Shown one piece after another: positions 17,071-22,711 of a stretch of 26,338 nt of DNA. Position numbers and translations under genes: made by a program. The notes beneath the pieces are model-generated. The model saw only the letters and a program-made list of their open reading frames with translations, searched no databases and had not been told where the DNA came from. Position 1 is the first letter of the stretch; every line of letters starts with the position of its first letter. Source of the stretch: JAOZHU01 sp964506435 (GTDB taxonomy: Archaea > Thermoproteota > Bathyarchaeia > Bathyarchaeales > Bathycorpusculaceae); the NCBI GenBank assembly GCA_964506435.1, contig CAZDLK010000028.1, positions 1-26,338 on the forward strand. The letters run 5' to 3'.

Positions 17071-17177
17071 TGGTGCCGAGGGCAGGGTTTGAACCGGCGA
17101 CGACTCGGTCTTCAGCTTCGCCCCCAGCCACGAGAAGTAGCTAGGTCGAGCGCTCTCCCAGGCTGAGCTACCTCGGC
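17071..17177 (-). tRNA. tRNA-Phe(GAA), intron-containing, CCA encoded
   Basis: Acceptor stem GCCGAGG/CCTCGGC, discriminator A and encoded CCA. D-arm GCTC/GAGC and T-loop TTCAAAC are present. The 3' exon TGAAGA-CCGAG supplies U33, anticodon GAA and the 3' anticodon strand. About 30 bases separate it from the 5' strand CTCGAC, so the intron lies near positions 32/33 instead of the usual 37/38; the exact cut is ambiguous by a base. With it removed, two weak pairs remain: A31-C39 in the anticodon stem and C51-U63 in the T-stem. This could be slow decay or tolerated mismatches. A TATA box 44 bases upstream fits a live gene. It serves as the attachment site for the elements to its left. Confidence 0.75.
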
Positions 17178-17220
17178 ACCCATTGCTGGGAGTGACCAAA
17201 AGCAGAAATGAGACAAAGAG

Positions 17221-17228
17221 TTTTAAAG
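17221..17228 (-). promoter_or_regulatory. TATA box of tRNA-Phe
   Basis: CTTTAAAA on the minus strand, 44 bases before the tRNA 5' end. The tRNA-Val gene and the broken tRNA copy at 20682 have a TATA box at the same distance (43 bases). Confidence 0.55.
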
Positions 17229-17348
17229 GTTTCTGAAAGGAACCATAGTTTGACTACCCCATTGATTTTCACGTCAAGTTTTTATAAAACATCAAGGGCT
17301 CAACCAGTGATGGCGAATACATAAGCATACATTCAGTCAATTAACTGT

Positions 17349-18221
17349 TTAGAAAAGTCTAAAATATGTGCTTATTTGATCGACTGGTTGTCTTAAGCCA
17401 ATTGCCAATGGCATAATTTCAAGTGTTGTTGCATTTCTATTGATATTAACTCTTTTCATCATGCCGTAAAACGATAATCGATGATGCCCAGACAATTCAA
17501 CATACCCTGTCATTGAAACTATGTGTCTGGGATTATACGTCACCTTTGTTGTGATTATTTTATCTCCAATTTTTTGCTTGCTATATATGTATGGCATTTC
17601 TGAGACTTCGCGCTCTTTGTAAAACTGTGGCGACTTAAGCTCTTTTGAATAAAAAACCCTTATTCCCGCATACTGGAAAGCCTTCCAACTTTTCTATATT
17701 GTGCAAGCTTTTTTCCAATCCATTGTTTCCAGATTAATGAAATTCAGATTGTTGATTATAGTTTGCATCATTCTTTCTAAGGGCATTCTCTTGAAGAATG
17801 AGGGTGTGCTTGCCTCTGTAACATCTCGTTTAAGTCCCGTCACTTTTGCATTGTCTGCTGGATTGGCTATTTGGTTAAATATCATGTTAATTCTGGGTTC
17901 GTTCAAGTAACAATAAGCTATAACAGGTTTTTCAAAAGCGACTGCTGGAAAAGCTTTGCAAAATTCTGTCCAATCGTTTTTATATTTTCTGAGCTGAGAC
18001 GACGTTATCTTACGTTCGAAATGTGAATTCTGAAGTTCTGCGCGCCTGTGACATTCAGGACAAAGAACCACTAAATTAGAGGGGGCGTTCCCTTTGGCTG
18101 AATTAATCTTTTTAATATGGTGTATGGATGCCACGGTTCTTTTGCACACGTTACAAGTGTGCCTAGATTCGACTAAAAGTTGGTCTGCAATACTTTTGGG
18201 AATAGGCGGTCTACGTTTCAT
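17349..18221 (-). pseudogene. HNH endonuclease gene interrupted by an in-frame amber codon
   Basis: One open frame broken by a single TAG at 17694-17696. The first part (175 residues) has a zinc-bound HNH site: C23-x2-C26, HH at 34-35, Asn49, and C54-x2-C57-H58 in LCPECHRRAE. Next comes an RLKRDV-type domain of unknown role. After the TAG the same frame stays open for 32 codons to an internal ATG (17595-17597) and 82 more codons, ending at 17349. The full product would be about 290 residues. The downstream part (YAGIRVFYSKELKSPQFYKE and on) has ordinary protein composition, so the stop looks recent, or is read through. The 82-residue tail could alternatively be its own gene. HNH proteins cut DNA in restriction, homing or phage packaging. 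The ATG is probably leaderless. Confidence 0.65.
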
Positions 18222-18243
18222 GAAAAGGATTATGGACGTTTTG

Positions 18244-18253
18244 TTTTAAATTA
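18244..18253 (-). promoter_or_regulatory. TATA box of the HNH gene
   Basis: TAATTTAAAAC on the minus strand is centred about 28 bases before the ATG at 18219-18221. Transcription would begin at or within a few bases of the start codon, giving a leaderless message. Confidence 0.45.
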
Positions 18254-18330
18254 CTATCTATGCTCTAAAAGACTGATTTTTGCGATTGCAGATACGAGCG
18301 CTATGGTGAATTAACCAATTCAGGAAATAA

Positions 18331-18984
18331 TTAATTATGACCTACAGGGTTTTTTGATTTAACCTTATTAGCATGCCTGGAATTTGAGAAGCCTATCTCT
18401 ACCATCCATTTTCTAAGCATTTCTCTTCCGTAAAGCGCAACGTGAAATCCTTCTTTTTTGTTTCCTCTCTTTCGCGCCCTGAAATTTTGATTTAACAAAA
18501 TATTCTCCAATTGGTCGGCAAGTTTTGTACTGCACGTTCTAAGTTCAATGGTTGGATAATTTGAGTTCGCATAGGTCTTCTTGCTGAAAAACAGTGTACC
18601 ATCAGTATCCATTATTCCACGTAATGTCCATTTAGTGTACTCCCAACCTTTCTGAATTATAATGCTAGGTATCATTACTTTATGGGCTTTGCCTTTACCT
18701 GCGGGGAGTCCCAGCTCCACAAGAAACGAATAAGCCACTTTAGACTGAAGCCGCCACCTTAATCCTCTTTGGTGCACGCGCAACGGATACGGTTCCTTCT
18801 TGAATAAACGCCGTGAAATCTGGGCGAGATAATTGAAATATTCCTTGTCAAGTTGCGGGTGCCCCGTTATTTCAATTCTATACCGTGACCCGTCTGTCCA
18901 CAAGTTGCCGTTTCCAATTATGGCTCCAGCTAACTCGCATAACTCGGAGGTGATTTCTATAATGGGTTTTGTAGCATCTGGCAC
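18331..18984 (-). CDS. LAGLIDADG homing-endonuclease-like protein with one altered active-site motif
   Basis: The protein has 217 residues with two LAGLIDADG helices. Motif 1 is LAGAIIGNG at 18-26, motif 2 LRGIMDTDG at 121-129. The second motif has the metal-binding Asp (D128); at the equivalent place the first has Asn25. DNA-contact-like strands follow each motif. Two-motif proteins are single-chain homing endonucleases or, in some lines, RNA maturases or domesticated regulators. With one catalytic Asp gone it may nick only one strand or may merely bind DNA. The start is GTG 18982-18984, the only in-frame choice after a TGA; no good ribosome site precedes it. A different upstream frame (FAEKPRFQIEDIDYL) ends over this start and might be a lost N-terminal part. 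It is not inside an intron or host gene. Confidence 0.75.
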   Translation of the reverse strand: MPDATKPIIEITSELCELAGAIIGNGNLWTDGSRYRIEITGHPQLDKEYFNYLAQISRRLFKKEPYPLRVHQRGLRWRLQSKVAYSFLVELGLPAGKGKAHKVMIPSIIIQKGWEYTKWTLRGIMDTDGTLFFSKKTYANSNYPTIELRTCSTKLADQLENILLNQNFRARKRGNKKEGFHVALYGREMLRKWMVEIGFSNSRHANKVKSKNPVGHN

Positions 18985-19126
18985 AAATTTAGGTAGTCAA
19001 TATCTTCTATTTGAAATCTTGGCTTTTCAGCAAACCTCCTGCGAAAATAAAGAAAACTCAAATAAACTGTTACACACAATATCTAAACAGTAAAGCAGAG
19101 TCGTATGGAATTCAAGGGAATAACAT

Positions 19127-20038
19127 ATGAGTAGCAACAGCAAATTTCGGAGATGCTACATCGCCGCATCTCCAAAGGACGAATTGTACCTTTTAAGATT
19201 AAAGAAACACCTTGAAAATCGTGGAATTGAGGTGAGCGATGCTTACAGTTTTAGTTTAAGAGACTATAGAGTAATAGGCCGAAATGAGTTCAGAATTAAA
19301 CGTAGCAATTTCCTTATAGCCGTTGTATCACTAAAGAAACCAAATCCTAACGTTTTTTATGAACTCGGTATCGCCAGAGCTATGTGCAAGCCAATTTTTC
19401 TGATAATTCGCGATGAGGGCACTCTGCCTATGTCGATTTCAGAGATGACCTACGTGAGAGCCTCTCCGGCTAATATCGAAACAATATTTTACGGCTTAGA
19501 CAAGTTTCTAAATGTTGTTATTGGCAAATATGGACAAAAGAAGGTGGGTAAACCAGACCAGGACATACCGTTAGAAGTTGAAGAGCCAATCTATGTTGAA
19601 GAAACAAAAATAGAACACGTTTTGCCTAAAAGCGGAAAAGAGCTTCTTGAAGCTTTGAAAGACTTGCTCGACAAACAAGGTATTGCCTACTCTGTAGAGA
19701 GGGTAAATGAATCGCATTATGATATGTCCCTTTGGATTGATTCTCTTGAATCATCAATTGGAAACCCAATTCTTGTTGAATTGAAGACTGGTTGTTTAAC
19801 AGAAGAAATACTTTGTGAGACTGAACAAAGATTAATTGAATCTATAAAAACTGTGCATGGCAGAGGAGGATTACTCATCTATGCCGATTCAGGAGGAAGA
19901 CATTTTCGACGTTCTAAATGGAAATCTCCTTTGATAATAAGGATTGATTTTAGGGCGCTGATAGGCGGGGCTGGTTATCGTCCCCTTGATGTAGTCATTC
20001 TTTCGGAAAGGAATCAAATTGTTCATTCTGGAGAATGA
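19127..20038 (+). CDS. TIR-like domain fused to a PD-(D/E)XK nuclease-like domain
   Basis: The protein has 303 residues. The N-terminal domain (about 8-130) is TIR-like: RRCYIAASPKDE (first strand), a helix LRLKKHLENRGIEV, FLIAVVS, then NPNVFYELGIARAM with Glu79, followed by the strand PIFLII. This NPNVxYELG block is found in TIR-like and nucleotide-sensing domains, where the Glu is catalytic for NAD+ cleavage. A linker leads to a second domain (about 165-300) with a PD-(D/E)XK core: Asp199 and Asp205 in YDMSLWID, Glu218 and Lys220 in ILVELK, then GRGGLLIYAD. The next gene begins six bases after the TGA in the same frame. Joining a NAD-linked sensor or effector to a nuclease suggests prokaryotic immunity. 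The domain calls are by eye; the role is inference. Confidence 0.75.
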   Translation: MSSNSKFRRCYIAASPKDELYLLRLKKHLENRGIEVSDAYSFSLRDYRVIGRNEFRIKRSNFLIAVVSLKKPNPNVFYELGIARAMCKPIFLIIRDEGTLPMSISEMTYVRASPANIETIFYGLDKFLNVVIGKYGQKKVGKPDQDIPLEVEEPIYVEETKIEHVLPKSGKELLEALKDLLDKQGIAYSVERVNESHYDMSLWIDSLESSIGNPILVELKTGCLTEEILCETEQRLIESIKTVHGRGGLLIYADSGGRHFRRSKWKSPLIIRIDFRALIGGAGYRPLDVVILSERNQIVHSGE

Positions 20039-20044
20039 CGGCAT

Positions 20045-20605
20045 TTGGCGAAGTACTCCAAAAACAAAATTAGAGGATGCTTCACAGTTTCTGATTCAGC
20101 GCCGAATAATGCAGAGGGACGAACCACAAAGGGCAGAGCGTTAGAAGACCTTATTCGGTATATTTTTGAAAAGATTCCCGGTATTGCATTCACTGAAAGC
20201 AACCAGCAGAATGCTTTTTTGACAGAGGAGATCGACCTCGCCTTCTGGAACGATAGAGCCGCAAAAGGATTTGACTTCTTACCTAGCATACTGCTAGTAG
20301 AATGTAAAAACTGGTCAAATGCGGTCGATACAGAAGCAGTTGTATACTTCCTAGCGAAAATCAAGAGCAGAGGGTTGGACTTCGGAATTCTAATAGCAGC
20401 AAATGGTATTACAGGCGACCCTGCTCTACTTACCAGAGCCAATGTCGAAATTACTACAGCACTGGCTGGAGGAGTTCGTCTAATAGTGATAACTAGAGAA
20501 GAAATAGAAGCGTTAGCAACGACCAACGACTTCATAATACTTATGAAAAGAAAATTGTGCAAATTAATTGTTACTGGAGCAGTTCAAACTGTAATTGTGC
20601 GATAA
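20045..20605 (+). CDS. PD-(D/E)XK restriction-endonuclease-like protein (Mrr-like fold)
   Basis: The protein has 186 residues. A helix with KGRALEDLIRYIFE (about 29-42) precedes a nuclease core with Glu62 and Asp64 in EEIDLAFW, and Glu86/Lys88 in LLVECKNW. A later helix follows, and FGILIAANGITG forms the next strand. This order fits Mrr-type and related restriction endonuclease folds acting on DNA. It starts at TTG 20045, with GGAG at 20030-20033 about 11 bases ahead, in the last codons of the TIR gene. No ATG is available nearby. Because it is in the same frame as the TIR gene with only TGA and two codons between, it is either a coupled partner or the C-terminus of one longer protein. Transcription as one unit is nearly certain. 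Target unknown. Confidence 0.75.
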   Translation: MAKYSKNKIRGCFTVSDSAPNNAEGRTTKGRALEDLIRYIFEKIPGIAFTESNQQNAFLTEEIDLAFWNDRAAKGFDFLPSILLVECKNWSNAVDTEAVVYFLAKIKSRGLDFGILIAANGITGDPALLTRANVEITTALAGGVRLIVITREEIEALATTNDFIILMKRKLCKLIVTGAVQTVIVR

Positions 20606-20660
20606 GTCACAGAAAATACCCAGCTTGAGAGAATGATGCAAGATTGTTAAACAGGTGACC

Positions 20661-20740
20661 TTCTAGGCTGAGTTACCTCGGCACGCAGCTTTGGGAGTTA
20701 CCAATTCAGAAGTGGGTTTAGGTGTTTTAAAGTTTTCTGA
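20661..20740 (-). pseudogene. Broken tRNA-Phe copy: promoter and 5' part only
   Basis: On the minus strand a TATA box (ACTTTAAAAC, about 20725-20732) stands 43 bases before GCCGAGGTAACTCAGCCTAG (5' end at 20682). This matches the promoter, acceptor and D-arm of tRNA-Phe at 17177 with scattered changes. Similarity covers about 85 bases and stops after the D-loop. The anticodon and 3' half are gone. It marks the right edge of the nuclease island. Confidence 0.65.
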
Positions 20741-20819
20741 ATCATCGCTTAGAGACGGATGACTGTTCGCTTGTGTTGGAAGTCTGAGTGTTTAATAGTT
20801 GCGAAAACGGCGACATAGC

Positions 20820-20856
20820 TTTAATAGTGCACATTGGTTTGTTGGCTTCAAGGTGA
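20820..20856 (+). promoter_or_regulatory. TATA box and ribosome site of the 52-residue gene
   Basis: CTTTAATAG at about 20819-20827 is 25 bases from a start site near 20846. AAGGTGA at 20850-20856 is an excellent archaeal ribosome site six bases before the ATG. A second TTTAATAG lies at 20791. Confidence 0.45.
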
Positions 20857-20862
20857 AACTGG

Positions 20863-21021
20863 ATGAGTAAAAAGGCTATAGTTATTGTTGAATTGGTTGA
20901 TGAAAGCGTCGCAAGCTCCAACGCTGCGATTGCGGAAGAGATGTTCCAGTGGTTCAAAGACGAACTGCTGGTTGCGCCATGGGTTAAGAAAGTGACTACG
21001 ATTAGAGTGAAGGGCGATTAA
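20863..21021 (+). CDS. Small conserved-looking protein, 52 residues
   Basis: The product begins MSKKAIVIVELVDESV and ends WVKKVTTIRVKGD. Its composition is a strand, a helix (AIAEEMFQWFKDELL) and a strand, a compact beta-alpha-beta fold. It is acidic in the centre and has no cysteine or metal motif. Support for it being real: AAGGTGA at six bases from the ATG, a TATA box upstream, alternating hydrophobic pattern, and no sign of repeats. No family recognised. It is convergent with a small membrane protein on the other strand, and the two stop codons share bases. Confidence 0.65.
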   Translation: MSKKAIVIVELVDESVASSNAAIAEEMFQWFKDELLVAPWVKKVTTIRVKGD

Positions 21022-21149
21022 GCGCCTAGTAATGCCACGTGGTTTGTTAGGAAATATCCTATTAACGCGCTGGTTAGAAAGCAGGCGAACATTATCAATC
21101 GGTCGTGCTTGTGTTCTCCTTCGAACTCGTCTTTTTCTGCTTTGTTCAA
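21018..21149 (-). CDS. Possible small single-helix membrane protein, 43 residues
   Basis: Minus strand, TTG start at 21147-21149 after GAGGC nine bases ahead. The product opens with a charged segment (NKAEKDEFEGEHKHDR) and closes with one hydrophobic helix, LIMFACFLTSALIGYFLTNH, near the C-terminus. The clean split into a charged head and a membrane tail speaks for a real gene. Its TAA overlaps the TAA of the convergent gene by two bases (shared TTAA). No family recognised, and there is no TATA box that is clearly its own, so this is tentative. Confidence 0.4.
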   Translation of the reverse strand: MNKAEKDEFEGEHKHDRLIMFACFLTSALIGYFLTNHVALLGA

Positions 21150-21193
21150 CAGGTTGCGCCTCGCGTCTTATTTTGTGTCCTGGGAGGGAAAGG

Positions 21194-21200
21194 TTTTATG
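21194..21200 (+). promoter_or_regulatory. TATA box of tRNA-Val
   Basis: GGAAAGGTTTTATG: purine-rich BRE-like bases followed by TTTTATG, 43 bases before the tRNA 5' end. This is the same distance as in the tRNA-Phe promoter. Confidence 0.45.
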
Positions 21201-21240
21201 AAGGAGCAATCAATATTTGAAGTTCGGAATGGCACAGCAG

Positions 21241-21317
21241 GGGCCGGTCGTCCAGCTCGGTAAGACGTCGCCCTCACGCGGCGAAGATCACCGGTTCAAA
21301 TCCGGTCCGGCCCACCA
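21241..21317 (+). tRNA. tRNA-Val(CAC), no intron, CCA encoded
   Basis: Acceptor stem GGGCCGG/CCGGCCC pairs perfectly. The anticodon arm is TCGCC-CTCACGC-GGCGA with U33 and anticodon CAC. The T-arm ACCGG-TTCAAAT-CCGGT also pairs perfectly. Discriminator A and CCA are encoded (21314-21317). The CAC anticodon reads GUG. A T-run shortly after (GCTTTTTAG) may end the transcript. Confidence 0.95.
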
Positions 21318-21387
21318 CTAAACGCTTTTTAGTTAATGTTAGAATTGGGGTCTGTCAACATTCTCATTCTTCATCTGTCCCGCATCA

Positions 21388-21439
21388 GACTGGGACGGCG
21401 ACATCATCCCCGTCTGAAACTGCGTCGTCCCAGTCTTTT
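21388..21439 (+). terminator. Strong hairpin followed by TTTT, carrying one copy of a 22-base repeat
   Basis: GACTGGGACGGCG (21388-21400) pairs with CGTCGTCCCAGTC (21423-21435): 13 pairs, one of them G-U, loop of 22 bases, then TTTT. The form is terminator-like. It sits between tRNA-Val and the recombinase fragment. It could instead be a transposon or element end, or the stem of a small RNA, since the left arm and loop recur at 24402. Confidence 0.45.
21390..21411 (+). repeat. 22-base direct repeat, copy 1
   Basis: Starts CTGGGACGGCGACATC and ends ATCCCC. An identical copy is at 24402-24423, 3.0 kb away, in the same orientation. Here it forms the left arm and part of the loop of a hairpin. 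Confidence 0.8.
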
Positions 21440-21469
21440 ATGGGTTGTGCAAAAAGGAGAAAAAAGAAA

Positions 21470-21763
21470 ATGAACGAAAAAATAAAACAACTGTTGGAAG
21501 AACTCCAACAAACAACCCAAGAACCCGAAGATATAGGAAAAATGAACATAACCAACACAATGCTCTGGATGAAAAGCAACGCATACGAACCAACGACTAT
21601 AAAGAGAGTAGCAAAAGAACTCAGACACTTAGAAAAAAACTGCAACACAAGCAGCCCAAAAGCAGTAAAAGACTTCATAGCCAACAAACAATGCAGCAAC
21701 GCAAGAAAAACACGTACCCAGCCGCTCTTGAAAACAGCGTCTGCGATTGATGAGAGTTTTTAA
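21470..21763 (+). pseudogene. Tyrosine recombinase, N-terminal core-binding fragment
   Basis: The 97-residue product contains the SAM-like core-binding domain of an archaeal integrase: TMLWMKSNAYEPTTIKRVAK, then ELRHLEKNCNTSSPKAVKDF and IANKQCSNARK. This matches the family pattern of a WMK-x2-GY-x4-TIK-x5-L opening, the L-x2-PE-x-VK-x-(F/V)-IA-x-(Q/K)-x-W-x-x-(G/S)-RK block, and the point where the family continues into the catalytic domain. Here it ends soon after with an unrelated tail (TQPLLKTASAIDESF). The catalytic half is absent. AAGGAG at 21454-21459 lies 10 bases before the ATG, so it may still be expressed. It could be the N-part of a split SSV-type integrase. A longer reading from 21440 would bury the ribosome site and is rejected. 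Confidence 0.65.
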
Positions 21764-21765
21764 AT
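21757..21765 (+). promoter_or_regulatory. TATA box of the collagen-like gene
   Basis: TTTTTAAAT overlaps the stop codon of the recombinase fragment. A start near 21787 would give a leader of about 15 bases. Confidence 0.45.
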
Positions 21766-21801
21766 TGCACTCTGCACACTATACTGTTTTTTAGTGAGAG
21801 T

Positions 21802-22503
21802 ATGACGGCAGCATCTTTAACTATGGGTAAGTTTATCGCCGCAATCGTAATTGCCATCATAGCTTCGAGCGCGATTTCCATTGGAGTTTCCACACAGTTA
21901 ATGACTGGAACACAAGGACCAAAAGGCGATACAGGACCACAGGGACCACAAGGCGACACAGGCGATACAGGAGCAACTGGACCACAAGGAGCAACAGGGG
22001 CTGCAGGAGCCGCTGGTGCAACAGGGGCGACAGGAGCCACAGGAGCACAAGGCGAACAAGGCATAGGGTTTGAACCCACAGGCTACATCTCAATTCCAGC
22101 ATCAGCATTTACGTCAATAAATCCATATGATGACAACGTGAGGATCAGCACTGAACTGCGAAATTTAGAAGCTAGCAGTGCATCCTATTTCTATGCGCCG
22201 GTTCAGCTTCCCCACGGCGTTACTGTCACAAACGTTACGTCGTACTGGTATGATGTTGAAGCAAGTTTGGACATACAATGCCTCTTTGGCAGAAGTGTCG
22301 GAGACAACAGCATTTTTGCACTGGTTTCTGTTGATTCTTCTGGCAGCTCTGGATCAGGTTCCACCGTTGACACAACCATTACATCTGTAGAAATAGATAA
22401 CGCCCAATACAGCTACCTATTCTATGTGCGTATACCAGCTAATTCCCCCACCACTAACCTTCAACTCCGATTTGCCACCATTGGATTCGCGTACCCCACA
22501 TAA
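21802..22503 (+). CDS. Collagen-like repeat surface protein
   Basis: The protein has 233 residues. A hydrophobic segment at about 10-33 anchors it in, or exports it through, the membrane. From Gly36 there are about 17 unbroken Gly-X-Y triplets, such as GPKGDTGPQGPQ and GATGAAGAAGAT, ending at GEQG near 87. The C-terminal domain (about 90-233) is rich in Ser, Thr, Val and Tyr with alternating strands, like the trimeric jelly-roll heads of exosporium and tail-fibre proteins. Collagen repeats trimerise; Thr in the Y position suggests glycosylation. It is likely an extracellular stalk with a head. No clear ribosome site; an ATG at 21823 would remove seven residues. The low-complexity DNA there is prone to length change. 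Function unknown, possibly adhesion. Confidence 0.8.
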   Translation: MTAASLTMGKFIAAIVIAIIASSAISIGVSTQLMTGTQGPKGDTGPQGPQGDTGDTGATGPQGATGAAGAAGATGATGATGAQGEQGIGFEPTGYISIPASAFTSINPYDDNVRISTELRNLEASSASYFYAPVQLPHGVTVTNVTSYWYDVEASLDIQCLFGRSVGDNSIFALVSVDSSGSSGSGSTVDTTITSVEIDNAQYSYLFYVRIPANSPTTNLQLRFATIGFAYPT

Positions 22504-22594
22504 ATGAACATACCTTCCCTCTTTTTCTATTCAGAATCAAGCAACAGAAACCTTAAATCTAGAAACCCCAACAAGATAAAAGAGGAAAACCAAA

Positions 22595-22675
22595 ATGAAA
22601 AACCATATTCTTGCCTTCGCAACTTTGCACAGTCAAGAAATGTTGAGTCAAGAAATCTTTACGAGAATCCTTTAA
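22595..22675 (+). CDS. Possible 26-residue peptide
   Basis: A short frame, MKNHILAFATLHSQEMLSQE plus six residues, with a TATA-like CTTAAATC at about 22551-22558 and GAGG near 22583, about the right distances for a gene. It is too short to test by composition and may be the start of a decayed gene. Confidence 0.2.
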   Translation: MKNHILAFATLHSQEMLSQEIFTRIL

Positions 22676-22694
22676 TCACGGAAGCAACTTAATT

Positions 22695-22711
22695 GTCTGC
22701 AGGAAACAGAC
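22695..22711 (+). promoter_or_regulatory. Hairpin with the ribosome site in its loop
   Basis: GTCTG (22695-22699) pairs with CAGAC (22707-22711); the loop CAGGAAA carries AGGA. The 3' arm abuts the ATG at 22712. A five-pair stem is weak, so it may be chance. Confidence 0.3.

Larger units (their letters stand above)
11587..17094. mobile_element. Candidate decayed integrative element B at tRNA-Phe, carrying cobN
   Basis: Bounded by tRNA-Phe 3'-end copies at 11587-11623 and at the functional gene (17058-17094), with a recombinase C-terminal relic adjacent to the right copy. Cargo is a DUF3795 protein, an isochorismatase-like hydrolase and CobN, all intact, while the recombinase is broken. It may be an element that captured chromosomal genes, or a chromosomal segment trapped between two insertions. 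The repeats are clear; the interpretation is inference. Confidence 0.45.

Noticed and set aside
21380..21412. On the minus strand the 22-base repeat contains ATGATGT and then CTGA, like a C/D box RNA
   Set aside because: The second repeat copy lacks the CTGA, and no terminal stem or second box pair is present.
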